A DNA stretch of 64,000 nt, taken from assembly GCF_932294415.1 (NCBI RefSeq), contig NC_065538.1:76831834-76895833 (forward strand). Direction: 5' to 3'. Shown here one piece after another: positions 46,901 through 60,607 of this stretch. This DNA comes from Quercus robur. Its lineage: Eukaryota; Streptophyta; Magnoliopsida; Fagales; Fagaceae. A program made the translations under genes and the position numbers. The notes below the pieces were generated by a model. It was not told the DNA's origin. It saw nothing but the letters and a program-made list of their open reading frames with translations, and did no database searches. Numbering within the stretch: position 1 is the first letter of the stretch; each line of letters starts with the position of its first letter.

Positions 46901-49900
46901 AACTCTCTTGATTTCCATCGAAAAAATACAAAATTTGAGTTCAAATTCTTGCTCCGAATGTGTACTTTTTAAAACATTCAGGCTATGTACAAAAATTCTT
47001 TACCGTTCAAAAGTTATAGTCAAAACGGTGACCAAATGTCACTTTTCAACACATTTTCTAAGCGATTACTGCGCGTGAATAACATGTCAGTATTGTATTT
47101 TTTGCCCAAAATTTTATTTCAAGATGATTGATCTCGCAATATAGGACAAATATTTCCTTGCCAAATTCGTGAGCGAATCATTTGACTTCCATTTTTCGCC
47201 CCTTCATCAGCACATAAGTGGAATCCGTATTTCGGGTTACTCAATGGAACATATTCAAAGGACAAAAACTCTCTTGATTTCTATCGAAAAAATACAAAAT
47301 TTGTGTTGGAATTCAATCTTCGAATGTGTACTTTCTAAAACTTGCAGGCCGTGTCCAAAAATTCCTTATCGTTCAAAAGTTATTGTCGAAATGGTGACCG
47401 AAGGTCACTTTTCAACACATTTTCTAAACGATTACAGCTCGTGAATAACTTGCCATTGATGTATCTTTTACCCAAAATTTTCTTTCGAGATGATTGATCT
47501 CACGATATAGGAAATATATTTCCTAGCCAAATTCGTGAGCGAATCGTTAGAGTTCCATGTTTACGCCCCTCCATCAGACCAAAAGTGGAATCCGTATTTT
47601 GGGTAACGCGGTGGGACATATTTAAAGTACCATAACTCTCTCAATTTCCATTGAAAAAATACAAAATTTGTGTTCAAATTCAATCTTCGAATGTTTATTT
47701 TCTAAAACATTCAGGCTGCGTCCAAAAATTTCTTACCGTTCAAACGTTATTGTCGAAACGGTGACCGAAGGTCAGTTTTTAACACCTTTTCTAAGCGATT
47801 ACTGCTCATGAATAACTTGCCACTAACGTATTTTTTACCCAAAATTTTATTTCGAAGTGATTGATCTCGCGATATTGGAAAAATATTTCCTTGCCAAATT
47901 CATGAGCGAGTCATTCGACTTCCATTTTTACGCTCCTCCATCCGCACGTAAGTGGAAGCCATATTTCGGGTATCTTGGTGGGACATATTCAATGGACAAT
48001 AACTATCTTGATTTCCATCGAAAAAAATACAAAATTTGTATTCAAATTCAAGTTTCGAATGTTTAATTTCTAAAACATTCGGGCCACATCAAAAAATTCC
48101 TTACAGTTCAAAAGTTATTGTTGAAATGGTGACCGAAGGTCCCTTTTCAACACATTTTCTAAGCGATTGTTGCTCGTGAATAACTTGCCACTAACGTATT
48201 TTTTGCCCAAAATTTTGTTTCAAGATTACTGATCTCCCAATATAGGAAAAATCTTTCCAAGCCAAATTCGTGTGCGAATCGTTAGACTTTTATTTTTACG
48301 CCCCTCCATCGGCACAAAATTGGAATTCGTATTTTGGGTAACTTGGTGGGATATATTCAAAGGAACAATAACTCTTTCAATTTCCATTGAAAAAATACAA
48401 AATTTGTTTTCAAATTCAAGCTCCGAATGTTTACTTTCTAAAACGTTCAGGCCACACCCATAAATTCCTTATCGTTCAATAGTTATAGTCGAAACGGTGA
48501 CCGAAGGTTACTTTTAAACACATTTTCCAAGCGATTACGTCTCGTGAATAACTAGCCACTAACATATATTTTACCCAAAATTTGATTTTGAGATTACTGA
48601 TCTCGCAATATATGAAAAGTATTTCCTAGCCAAAATCGTGTGCGAATCGTTAGACTTCTATTTTTACGCCCCTCCATTGGCACATAATTGGAATTCGTAT
48701 TTCGGATAACTCGGTGGAACATATTCAAACGACAATAACTCTCTCGATTTCCTTTGAAAAAATACAAAATTTGTGTTCAAATTCAAGCTCCCAATGTGTA
48801 CTTTCTAAAACATTCAGGTCACGTCCAAAAATTCCTTATCGTTCAAAAGTTATTGTCGAAACGGTGGCCGAAGGTCACTTTTCAACACATTTTCTAAGCG
48901 ATTACGGCTTGTGAATAACCTGCCACTAACGTATTTTTTACCCAAAATTTTATTTCAAAATGATTGATCTCGCGATATAGGAAAAATATTTCCTAGCCAA
49001 AATCGTTTGCTAATCGTTAAACTTCCATTTTTACACCCCTCCATCGGCACATAAGGGGAATCCGTATTTCGGGTAACTCGGTTGGACATACTCAAAGGAC
49101 AACAACTCTCTCGATTTCCATAAAAAAAAAAAAAAAAATTTTAAAAAAAAAACACAAAATTTGTGTTCAAATTCAAGCTCTGAATGTGTACTTTCTAAAA
49201 CATTCAGGCCGCGTCCAAAAATTCCTTACCGTTCAAAAGTTATATTCGAAACGAAGACCGAAGGTCACTTTTCAACACATTTTTTAAGCGATTACTGCTC
49301 GTAAATAACATGCCACTAAAGCATTTTTTACCCAAAATTTTATTTTTAGATGATTGATCTAATGATATAGGAAAAATATTTCCTTGCCAAATTCATGAGC
49401 AAATCATTAGACTTCCATTTTCATGCCCCTCCATCGGCACATAAGTGGAATATGTGTTTCGGGTTACTCGGTGAGACATATTCAAAGGACCAAACTCTAT
49501 TGATTTCAATCAAAAAAATAATACGAAATTTTGGTTCATATTCAAGCTTCAAATGTGTACTTTCTAAAACGTTCAGGCAGTGTCCAAAAATTCCTTACCA
49601 TTCAAACATTATTGTCGAAATGGTGATCGAAGGTCACCTTTCAACAAATTTTCTAAGCGTTTATGGCTTGCGAATAACTTGCCATTGACGTATTTTTTAC
49701 CCAAAATTTTGTTTCGAGATGATTGATATCGCAATATAGGAAATATATTTCCCAGCCAAATTCGTGAGCGAATTGTTAGACTTCCATTTTTACGCCCCAC
49801 CATCGGTACATAAGTGGAATCCGTATTTTGGGAAACTCAATGGAACATATTCGAAGGACAATAACTCTCTCGATTTCTATCAAAAAAATAAAAAATTTTG

Positions 49901-51800
49901 TTCAAATTCAAGGTCCGAGTACTTTCTAAAACATTCAGGCTGTGTCCAAAAATTCCTAACCGTTCACTCGTTATTGTCGAAACGGTGACCGAAGGTCACT
50001 TTTGAACACATTTTCTAAGCGATTATTGATCGTGAATAACTTACCACTAACGAATTTTTTACCCAAAATTTTATTTCGAGATGATCGATCTCATGATACA
50101 GGAAAAATATTTCTTTGCCAAATTCGTGAACAAATCATTAGTCTTCCATTTTTACCCCCCTCCATCCACACATAGGTGGAATCCGTATTTCGGGTACCTC
50201 AGTGGGACATATTCAAAGGACAATAACTATCTTGATTTCCATCGAAAAAATAGAAAATTTGTGTTGAAATTTATGTTTCGAATGTTTACTTTCTAAAACA
50301 TTATGCCCGCGTTCAAAAATTCCTTACCGTTCAAAAGTTATAGTCGAAATGGTGACCGAAGGTTACTTTTCAACACATTTTCTAAGCGATTACGTCTCGT
50401 GAATAACTAGCCACTAACATATTTTTTACCCAAAATTTGATTTCGAGATTATTGATCTCGTGATATAGGATAAATATTTCCAAGCCAAATTTCTGTGCGA
50501 ATCGTTAGACTTCTATTTTTACACCCCTCCATCGGCAAAAAATTGGAATCCGTATTTCGGGTAACACGATGGGACATATTCAAAGGACAATAACTCTCTT
50601 AATTTCTATCGAAAAAATATAAAATTTGTGTTCAAATTGAAGCTCCAAATGTTTACTTTCTAAAACATTTAGGCTGCGTCCAAAAATTCCTTACCATTCA
50701 AAAGTTATAGTCGAAATGGCGACCGAAGGATACTTTTAAACACATTTTCCAAGCGATTACGTCTCATGAATAACTAGCCACTAACATATTTTTTACCCAA
50801 AATTTGGTTTTGAGATTATTGATCTCACAATATAGGAAAAATATTTCCAAGCAAAAATCGTGTGTGAATCGTTAGACTCCTACTTTTACGCCACCCCATT
50901 GGCACATAATTAGAATCCGTATTTCGGGTAACTCAGTGGGACATATTCAAAGGACAATAACTCTCTCGATTACCAACGAAAAAATACAAAATTTGTGATC
51001 AAATTCAACCTCCAAATGTGTACTTTCTAAAACATTCAGGCCGCGTCCAAAAATTCCTTACTGTTCAAAAGTTATTGTCGAATTGGTGGCCAAATGTCAC
51101 TTTTCAACGCAATTTCTAAGCGATTACGACTTGTGAATAACTTGCCACTGATGTATTTTTTACCCAAAATTTTATTTCGAGATGATTGATCTCGCGATAT
51201 AGGAAATATATTTCCTAGCCAAATTCATGAGCGAATCATTAGAATTCCATTTTTACGCCCCTCCTTTGGCCCATAAGTGGAATATGTATTTAGGGTAGCA
51301 GGGTGGGACATATTCAAAAGAGAATAACTCACTCGATTTCCATCGAAAAAATACAAAACTTGTGTTCAAATTCAAGCTTCGAATGTTTACTTTCTAAAAC
51401 ATTCAGGTCGCGTTTAAAAATTCCGTACCGTTCAAAAGTTATTGTCGAGACAGTGACTGAAGGTCACTTTTCAACGCTTTTTCTAAGCGATTACTACTCG
51501 TGAATAACTTGCCACTAACGTATTTTTTACCCGAAATTTTATTTCGAGATGATTGGTCTCACGTTGTAGGAAAAATGTTTCCTTGCCAAATTCGTGAGCG
51601 AATCATTAGACTTCCATTTTTACGCCCCTCCATCGGCATATATGAGGAATTCATATTTCGGGTAACTCATTGGGACATATTCAAAGGACAATAACTATCT
51701 TGATTTACTTCGAAAAAATACAAAATTTGTGTTCAAATTCAAGCTCCGAATGTCTACTTTCTAAAACATTCAGGCCACGTCCAAAAATTCCTTATAGTTA
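28957..51800. repeat. Satellite DNA array, about 62 monomers of about 368-370 bp
   Basis: The phrases TTAGACTTC[TC]ATTTTTACGC, GGGACATATTCAAA, CAAAAATTCCTTACCGTTCA, CGGTGACCGAAGGTCAC, TTTTCAACACATTTTCTAAG and GGAAAAATATTTCC return in the same order about every 368 bp for nearly 23 kb. Two monomer classes alternate. Class A has ACTTCTATTTTT, CATAATTGG, GATTATTGGTCTCGCG and CCAAGCCAAAATCGTGTGCG. Class B has ACTTCCATTTTT, CATAAGTGG, GATGATTGATCTC and CCTTGCCAAATTCGTGAGCG. The commonest order is A-A-B, about 1.1 kb. There is no transposon inserted in the array; the only disturbances are short deletions (near 40810, 45640) and A-run expansions (30568, 31677, 32785, 49123). The array stops mid-monomer at about 51800. 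Many monomers carry an open frame of about 66 codons on the plus strand; I take these as by-products of shared ancestry. Confidence 0.95.
29595..32930. repeat. Recently amplified 1,110-bp trimer units of the satellite
   Basis: Sequence from about 29595 is nearly identical to that 1,110 bp later (for example 29641-29860 against 30751-30970), with only a handful of substitutions and indels. A diagnostic A-run expansion after CAATCG marks the B monomer at 30568, 31677 and 32785, about 1,108 bp apart. The third unit is more diverged than the first two. Confidence 0.85.
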
Positions 51801-52068
51801 TCATTAGGAAAAACCCAAGTCTTAGCAATTCCAAAATAAACAACCAGTCTAGGAGATAATAGCTCAGATTAAGCTATAGTAGAAATTTTATCTTGTAAAA
51901 AAAAAAAAAAAAAAAAAAAATTATATATATAATTTTATATCACTTCAAAAAGATAATAAATTAGTGTTCAAATTTATTTTTTATTTTTTATTTTTTTTTA
52001 TAGCAGTGACATATTTGTTTATATAAGACCGGAATAATAAAATATGTAACATCTCTAATATCACTCAA

Positions 52069-52106
<38 letters not shown>

Positions 52107-52533
52107 TAACCCATATTAGCTCTTTGCAATTTGTATTCTTCATTCTCAAAAAATAAAAAATAAAAATAAAAAATTATTCCTCACTAGAATTATGCCTTAA
52201 AGTCTAAAATATTAGAGCCTCCACTAACCTTTTTCTCTTCCTAGTGGTCATAAAGCTCGAAGAGCAACCTGATTCCCAGTGCTTTGAATCATTAGAAAAG
52301 TCTGAAATGGAAACATTTCAATGGCAATAATCTTCTCAAAATACACCTTCCAATATATATAGTATATATGCTTACTAAACTAGAACTTAATTTAACACAA
52401 ATCAAAATGAATTTTCCCCATCACATACAAATATCCACATCCAATATCTAGTAATCCCTACCAAAATGGTCTATTTTCATCAACACTTCCTTTATTTATT
52501 CCAAATTTTAACAATCCAAAAGGCCTCGTATCA
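51801..52533. other. AT-rich spacer between the satellite and THI1
   Basis: Contains an A run (51898-51920), AT-rich sequence and an (AAT)n microsatellite (52068-52103). The last 150 bp is probably the THI1 3' UTR; the minus strand downstream of the stop shows AT-rich sequence suitable for polyadenylation. Confidence 0.5.
52068..52103. repeat. (AAT)n microsatellite
   Basis: About 12 uninterrupted AAT/TAA units. Confidence 0.9.
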
Positions 52534-54322
<1,789 letters not shown>

Positions 54323-54336
54323 ATACTATTGCTATT
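54323..54336. repeat. LINE target-site duplication, left copy
   Basis: ATACTATTGCTATT, identical to 57817-57830. Confidence 0.85.
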
Positions 54337-57300
54337 GTTTTGGTAAACCATGGAAAATTCATTAAACTTAGGAATCAACAAGTCTGTTACAGCACACATA
54401 TTCGCTTTATCATAGGCTAATAACCTATCCACCACAGGCGGTGGGCACAAAAACACAGTAAAGGAAGACAAAGAAGTCACTCCCAACTTTGCCAATGCAT
54501 TAGCACATTGATTAGCTTTGCAGTAAGCATGAACAATCTGTTTATTGGGTATTTCCTTCAGCAGGTTCTTGCAATCAGTCAATAAAGGTTCCATTAGCAA
54601 ATTGGCACTGTTGTTTGTCATGAGAATCACAACACTCAATGCATCAAGCTCAATGACCAGACTGTTAAGCCCCATTTCCTTCGCCAACACCAACCTGTCC
54701 CTTAAAGCCCAAAGTTCAACCCTACAACTGTTAGTGTGCCTGATTGGTCTTGCATAACCCTTCAGCCAAATCCCCTCATGATTTCTGATCACACCTCCTC
54801 CCCCTGCATTACCTGTACTGCCCATCACAGACCCATCCGAGTTGAGTTTAGCCCACCCCTTAGGTGGCTTGGTCCAGCCAATGAGAATGACAGATTTCAG
54901 TTTCTGCACCTTACAATTGATACCCAACAAGAAGAACTCAGCACTTTCTTTGATGCATCTCCTATAGCTCTTGTTGTCCACCCTTCCTGATCTGAACATG
55001 ACTTCATTCCTATGGAGCCAAATATGCCGTACCCCCATGACAAACAAGATTTTCCATGGCAAACCCATTATATCAGAACTGATATCTTTCTGGCAGTTGA
55101 TCTCAAGCCACTTCCCAAGGGATAAGTTAAAAGAATCCCTCAGGCATTGGGGAAAGTTCAGGTCCTGCCAAAACCTTTGAGCCACCTCATAGCTCCTTAA
55201 CAAGTGTTCAATTGTTTCATTGTCTCTTTGACACAAACTACATATGGGGTCAATGTTTAAACCCCTTAAACCTAACACGTCTCCAGTTGGCACACTGTTT
55301 TGTAAACATAGCCACAGGAAAAATTGAACCTTAGGAGGAGCTTCTACCTTCCAAACCCATGCTATAGGATTTGTCTTCAGGTTCAAAGGATTTAGATTTC
55401 TTGCCAACAAGTAAGCTGATTTAAGTGAGAAGATGCCATCCTTAGAGAATGCCCAATGAAGAGTATCTTCTGTATTCTGGTTCAGAGACAATGGTGTTGC
55501 TTCAATTACATTAAGAACTTGATCTGGTAACTCAAAAGATATGCATTGGCTTCTCCAAGCACCTTCATTGTCAAAACATTGATTAACAGTAATCTGCTCT
55601 TCAGCTCGGTTCAAAGGTCCTTCAATGAGGCTTCGAAGCCTGCCTATTGGTAGCCAAAAATCCCTCCAAACATTAATTGACTCACTATTCCTCACAGCCC
55701 ATTTTAAACCCTTGACATATATTGGGCCACCCTTTTTGTAGGCAGTCCAAACACTTGAGCAAGGGGCTGATCTACCTTGTCTAATATTTGGGGAGTTAGG
55801 TATTTAGCAGCCAACATTTGAGCCCAAGGTGCCCTTTGATCACTAGCCAACCTCCAACACAGTTTAGCAAGAATAGTAAGATTCCTATCTTTCATGAAAT
55901 GAAAACCCAATCCACCCAAATCTTTAGGCAGAGTCATTATGTTCCAGTTTACCATGTGCATTCTTCTCTTCTCCTCTGTTGAACCCCAAAGAAAGTCTCT
56001 GATAATCTTATCCACTGCATCACACACTTTGGTAGGTAGGGCTTGGCATTGCATATAATATTCTGCTATTGGTACAGCTTCTGTTTTGGCAAGCACTAGC
56101 TTCCTTGCCCTCGATAGCAGCTTTGTCTTCCAGCCAGCAAACTTGTTTTGAGTTTTCTCCACCACAAAGTTGTATGCAGCCCAGCTCTGCTCTGTTGAAG
56201 TATTGGAAAGCCAAGGTATCTTCCAAGGTTAGTTGTTGCATGGATTCCCAATTTCCCACATATGGACCTCTTTCTTCTTCTAGTGACATTTGAGGAAAAA
56301 AGGATTTTGGACTTTTTTGGACCAACTTTCTGTCCTGCAAGATTGCAGAAATTACCTAGAACTTCAATGATGGCCTCACAATTCTTATGATCAGCCTTTG
56401 CAAACAACATCAGATCATCAGCAAAGAAGACATGGGAAAAGCTTGGCCCATTTCTAGATGCTTTGACCTTATCCCACCTCTTAGCTTCACACATGCTAGT
56501 GATTTGGCTTCCAAGAAACTCCATGCACAACAGAAAAAGATAGGGTGAAATTGGATCACCTTGTCTAATCCCTCTCGAAGGATGAAAAGCTTCAAGTTTA
56601 CTACCATTAAAAAGGAGGGCTATAGTTGTTGTGGAAATACAACTCATGATGAGGTTGATAATATTTTGGGGAAGACCAAAATGTTCCAGAACCATTTTAA
56701 CAAAACTCCACTCAAGGCGATCATAAGCCTTCTCAATGTCAATTTTTACTACCATGTACCCTTCCTTACCCTTCCTTCTTTTAAGAGAATAGATCAATTC
56801 TTGGGCAATAACAACATTATCCGTGGCTCTCCTCCCTTCTAAGAAAGCAGTCTAGATAGGGGAAATCAGGGATGGAAGAAAGGATCTAAGCCTTTGGACA
56901 ATGATCTTAGAGATGACCTTATAAACCGTATTGTAAAGGCTAATAGGTCTATAATGGCTAACAGTTTCAAGTCCAAGCTGTTTCGGAATTAGAACAATGA
57001 GAGTCTAATTGAGATACTCTAGGACTTTTTGACTTGTGAAAGCTTCCCCGACTTCTCTCTTAACCAAATCTCCAACTATAAGCCAGAATCTCTAGAAAAA
57101 CCCCGCATAAAGACCATCAATCCCAGGGGCTTTACAAGGTTTCATAGACTTCAAGGCAGTCCATATTTCCTTATTAGAAGGGCTGTGAGACAACCCTCTT
57201 GCTTCTTCGAGACTAAGTTTAGCACCCCACTCAGTATTCCATTGCGGGGTATTGTTACAATATACTTGCTCAGTCTGGTACAACTTAATGAAACTTGAAG

Positions 57301-57816
57301 TGAAAATATCCTTTAACTTCTTCAACATTGTGCACCCAAACCCCATCACCATTCTAAATGCTAGTAATTCTATTCTTGCTTCTTCGAGCAATTGCTAACA
57401 TATGAAAGTTGGAAGTATTCCTTTCCCCTAAAATGATCCAATTTGTTCTTGCTTTCATTACCCAAATTGCCTCCTCCATTTGAAGAGTAAGATTATACTC
57501 CTCAGATAATTTATTTTAGAGGTTGATAAGAAATGGGTTAGGGCGAGAGGCTAAAGCTTTTTGAATACCCACCAGCCTGGCCATAATTAGCTTCTTCTTG
57601 GCAAAAACATTTCCAAAAACCTCCTTATTCCATCTCTGGGCCTTTACTGTAAAGTCCGAGATAGCACCCTTCAACCTAACATCTTGTCCTTCCCAAGCTG
57701 CCCTAACCATAGTTGGGAACTCCTCATGGTTGAGCCAAATGGACTGAAATCTAAAGGGTCTGTCAAATACATTACCCATATTCAGATTCAAGTTTAACAC
57801 CAGGGGGCAGTGGTCA
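54337..57816 (-). mobile_element. 5'-truncated L1-type LINE with 14-bp target-site duplication
   Basis: A 3.48-kb minus-strand LINE body lies exactly between two copies of ATACTATTGCTATT. It begins inside the endonuclease domain (IDHCPLVLNLNLNM at 57815-57770), so it is 5'-truncated, as is common for target-primed reverse transcription. The 3' end reads ...GAATTTTCCATGGTTTACCAAAAC with only a vestigial A tail before the duplication. It is distinct in sequence from the LINE at 23.9-28.9 kb. Confidence 0.85.
54337..57816 (-). pseudogene. LINE ORF2 remnant: endonuclease tail, reverse transcriptase, zinc module, RNase H
   Basis: In order on the minus strand: the endonuclease end (DHCPLV); a linker helix (FRFQSIWLNHEEFPTMV); reverse transcriptase with CKAPGIDGLYAGFF (about 57120), KIDIEKAYDRLEW (about 56735), GIRQGDPISPYLF (about 56560) and FFADDLMLFAKA (about 56410). 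Then come the zinc-binding module (WKVEAPPKVQFFLWLCLQN, CSLCQRDNETIEHLL) and a complete-looking RNase H (LNSDGSVMGSTGNAGGGGV, VELWALRDRLVLAKEMG, LVIELDALSVV, NQCANALAKLG). The last third (55695-54337) is one long open frame that runs on past the element end. The earlier part has several frameshifts and stops (near 57516, 57010, 56340, 56090, 55700), so it is inactive. Confidence 0.85.
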
Positions 57817-57830
57817 ATACTATTGCTATT
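57817..57830. repeat. LINE target-site duplication, right copy
   Basis: ATACTATTGCTATT, identical to 54323-54336. Confidence 0.85.
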
Positions 57831-58129
57831 TAGTACATACTTCTGAGTTCTAAGATAGTTTCCTTCTTCTTCTTCTTCTTCTTCTTCTTTTTTTTCTTTT
57901 TTGTGGAAAGAACAATGACACCTCCTTAGGAATAATTTATAGAAAATGGTTTAGAATATATTTTATAGAAAAATGATAAAATAATTAATTTTTTTGACAG
58001 CTTCTTATATTTCACATGAAAGTGATATCAAAATTTTCATAATATTATTTATTAACAATCGTCCTAAGACATAGTTAACATTACCTATAATTTATTATTC
58101 CTACCAACCAAAAACAAGATAGCAATCAA
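57831..58129. other. Spacer with a (CTT)n microsatellite
   Basis: This would be the original sequence upstream of THI1 before the LINE insertion. It has a (CTT)n run at 57863-57889 followed by a T-rich stretch. No gene is seen. Confidence 0.5.
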
Positions 58130-59000
58130 TTAGGGTGGTTTCGAGTCTTTCAATGAGTCTTTTGGCTGAATATTGTATAAAATGAAGTTTATTTGAGAAA
58201 ATGAGGAGAGATGCAAATTTCGACAATACCATTGCTGAAATTCTAAGAAAAAGTAGGAGAGAAGAGAGAGACATGATGTGACGGAAGGGAGAGAGAGAGA
58301 AAAAAAATGAATTATGGCAATACCATTGCCGAAATTAATGGAGAAAAAAATTTGCAATTGTGGCAATTCAATTGCCAAAATATATTGGGGTAGATATGAG
58401 ATGTGATGGGTTTGAAGTATTTTGTAATCCAATTGGGGTGGTTTCAATTCTTTCGATGAGTCTTTCAACAAAATATTGTATAAAATAAAGTTTATTTAGG
58501 AAAATAAGGAGAGATGAGAATTTCGGCAATACCATTGCCAAAATTCTAAGAGAAAGTAAAAGAGAAGAGAGAGACATGATGTGACGAAAGGGAGAGAGAG
58601 AAAAAAAATGAATTATGGCAATACCATTGCCGAAATATGAGAGGAACAATGAAATTTTTCTCATATTTCGACAATTGAATTGCCACAGTTGAATTGTCAC
58701 AATTACAAATTTTCCTCTTTTCACTATTCCTCTTATATTTCGGCAATTGAATTGCTACAATTGCAAATTTTTTTCTCTTTCCTAATTTCAGCAATGGCAT
58801 TGCCACAATTCATTTTTTTTCTCTCTCCCTTCCGTCACATCATGTCTCTCTCCTCTCTCCTGCTTTCTTTTAGAATTTCAATAATGATATTATCGAAATT
58901 CGCATCTCTCCTCATTTTCCCAAATAATTTTGAACGGTGCTCATATCACAAATAAACTTCATTTTATACAATATTTAGCCAAAAGACTCATCTTTTGACA
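58130..59000. repeat. Fold-back repeat cluster: two direct copies and one inverted copy
   Basis: One unit of about 200-300 bp occurs as a direct copy at 58130-58430, a second direct copy at 58433-58645, and an inverted copy at about 58680-59000. Landmarks are GAGTCTTT..., ATATTGTATAAAATGAAG, GAGAGACATGATGTGACG, GAATTATGGCAATACCATTGCC and TTTGCAATTGTGGCAATTC. The junction at about 58627-58673 is itself a hairpin: CGAAATATGAGA ... TCTCATATTTCG. Inner perfect palindromes GGCAATACCATTGCC sit at 58316, 58525 and 58617. Transcription through it would give a long hairpin RNA. It resembles a MITE or fold-back element but I see no target duplication. Confidence 0.75.
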
Positions 59001-59173
59001 TTAATTAGGTAGAGATCAAAGAAAAAGAGAATGGACGCACGTGAGAGAGATAAATAATTGAGAGAAAACAAGTGTTTTTAGATGGTAAAAAAGAAGTACA
59101 AATTAAATAATTATAATTAAGAATTGTATAAAAAAAGATTAAATGATACATATATAAATATAAATATAAATAA

Positions 59174-59211
<38 letters not shown>

Positions 59212-59617
59212 GTTTGAGATGAGATAAAGCAAGTAAAACTCATCATTGTCCTATCACCATTTTGAAGCAGGGAAAATCCATACGAAGTAATGCAAGACAA
59301 GTGGGATGAGAAATTTTGACCCTATCTAACAAAAAAAATTATTTGGATAACTTGGTTTGCTTTTGGGCCAGGTTTTTCGTCCAATTGACTATATCATTAT
59401 CCATGATATGGGACCATTATTTATTGTTTAGGGGTGCAATGCTAATCAAGGCCCATCCAATTCTAAGGTTTCATTGACTTTGCTACATGATGATTAGTTT
59501 TTCTTCAAAAGATGACACATTAAATAATGGAACCTCATCCATCATGACCTTTCAACCTTCATAATCTTTAAAATAATGATAAACGAATCAACCTACATTC
59601 AATATATAGTGTATTTT
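59001..59617. other. AT-rich spacer with an (AT)n microsatellite
   Basis: (TA)n run at 59178-59208. No gene seen. Confidence 0.5.
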
Positions 59618-60300
59618 TTCCTATAAACAAAGGGTACTCATAAATTAAACAACTAATACAAATTTAAGAGGACATAGTCTCTCATAATACATGCCCAAAT
59701 TGTCATAATAAAGCAAAACACAAATACCCACACACGGACTATTGAAATACAACAAAATCCTGGTTTAGTTCCATTCCTTCTCTAACTAGAGCATCAGCAC
59801 AATAATTTTCCTCATAGAAACAGTACTTTATCTTCACTTAAAATATCGAACCGAGGAGGATCATACAATCCATAATAAGACTTGGATATTGTAAATTGTT
59901 GCAATAAGACTCAATAACCCATTTTAAGACTACCTTTGCATGATCTCATTTTCAACCGCCAATGAATTTATATTTATATACTTCAATAGGCCATCCCTCA
60001 AAACACAAAGCTCTGCATCAACACTGTAACTAAAGTTTGTGACAGCCTTCCATAGGTTTATTCCATCTCACTCTAACTAATTGCATGCTCTTGTTCATGT
60101 GAGACCGAGTAGCACAATAGAAGAATTCAGTAGCACAATGATTCACTTCTTTAAACAAATCATGACTTACCAGAGAATTTCTAAACACCACTCTGTTTTT
60201 GTGAAGCCAAAGGCTACAAATGGCTAAAGGGGAAAATTAATTGCTGCTAATGGTTCCTTGGCAACCTGTGTTTTAAGTAACCACATACACAGGTCCATGT
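59618..60300 (-). pseudogene. LINE RNase H and 3'-end remnant
   Basis: Minus-strand translation gives LWLHKNRVVFRNSLVSHDLF (about 60215-60155), VRVRWNKPMEGCHKL, AELCVLRDGLLKYI, CADALVREGMELNQDFVVFQ and, after a one-base slip, LLYYDNLGMYYERLCPL. The ending GGAAAAAA lies at about 59618. This is the linker plus RNase H module and tail of a plant LINE. The catalytic middle part is deleted and stops are frequent. The tail matches the plus-strand relic at 1475-1891 (YDNLSMYYER), so the same LINE family is present twice in the window in opposite orientations. Confidence 0.7.
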
Positions 60301-60607
60301 TAAAGAAAACTAGGCAACAATCCAACAGCTTGGGTATTAGCCTAAAAGGATCTAACATTTTCACAATCTTTGGTTATATAGAGTGTTTATTCAGGATCTT
60401 TTAACGGGTTCAAAGATCCTTATTCCTAGCAGAAAGTTGTTGAGCTGTCCTTAACTGGAATTTAGGATTCTTATATAATTAATGATACTCAACTGATATA
60501 GATGCATGTAATATATTCTTCGGCACTTCTGCAAAATTATCATTAAAAAAATGCAGAACCGTAAGCGTGCATGATACTAATTAACTGCAATAAATTAAAA
60601 CTAAACA

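Noticed and set aside
28957..51800. Regularly spaced repeats resembling a CRISPR-like or gene-family array
   Set aside because: The whole 368-bp monomer repeats with no unique spacers, and it is a eukaryotic satellite. The short frames in it are not separate genes.
52300..52533. Possible TPP riboswitch in the THI1 3' region
   Set aside because: Plants carry the TPP riboswitch in the THIC 3' UTR; I see none of the conserved TPP aptamer words here.
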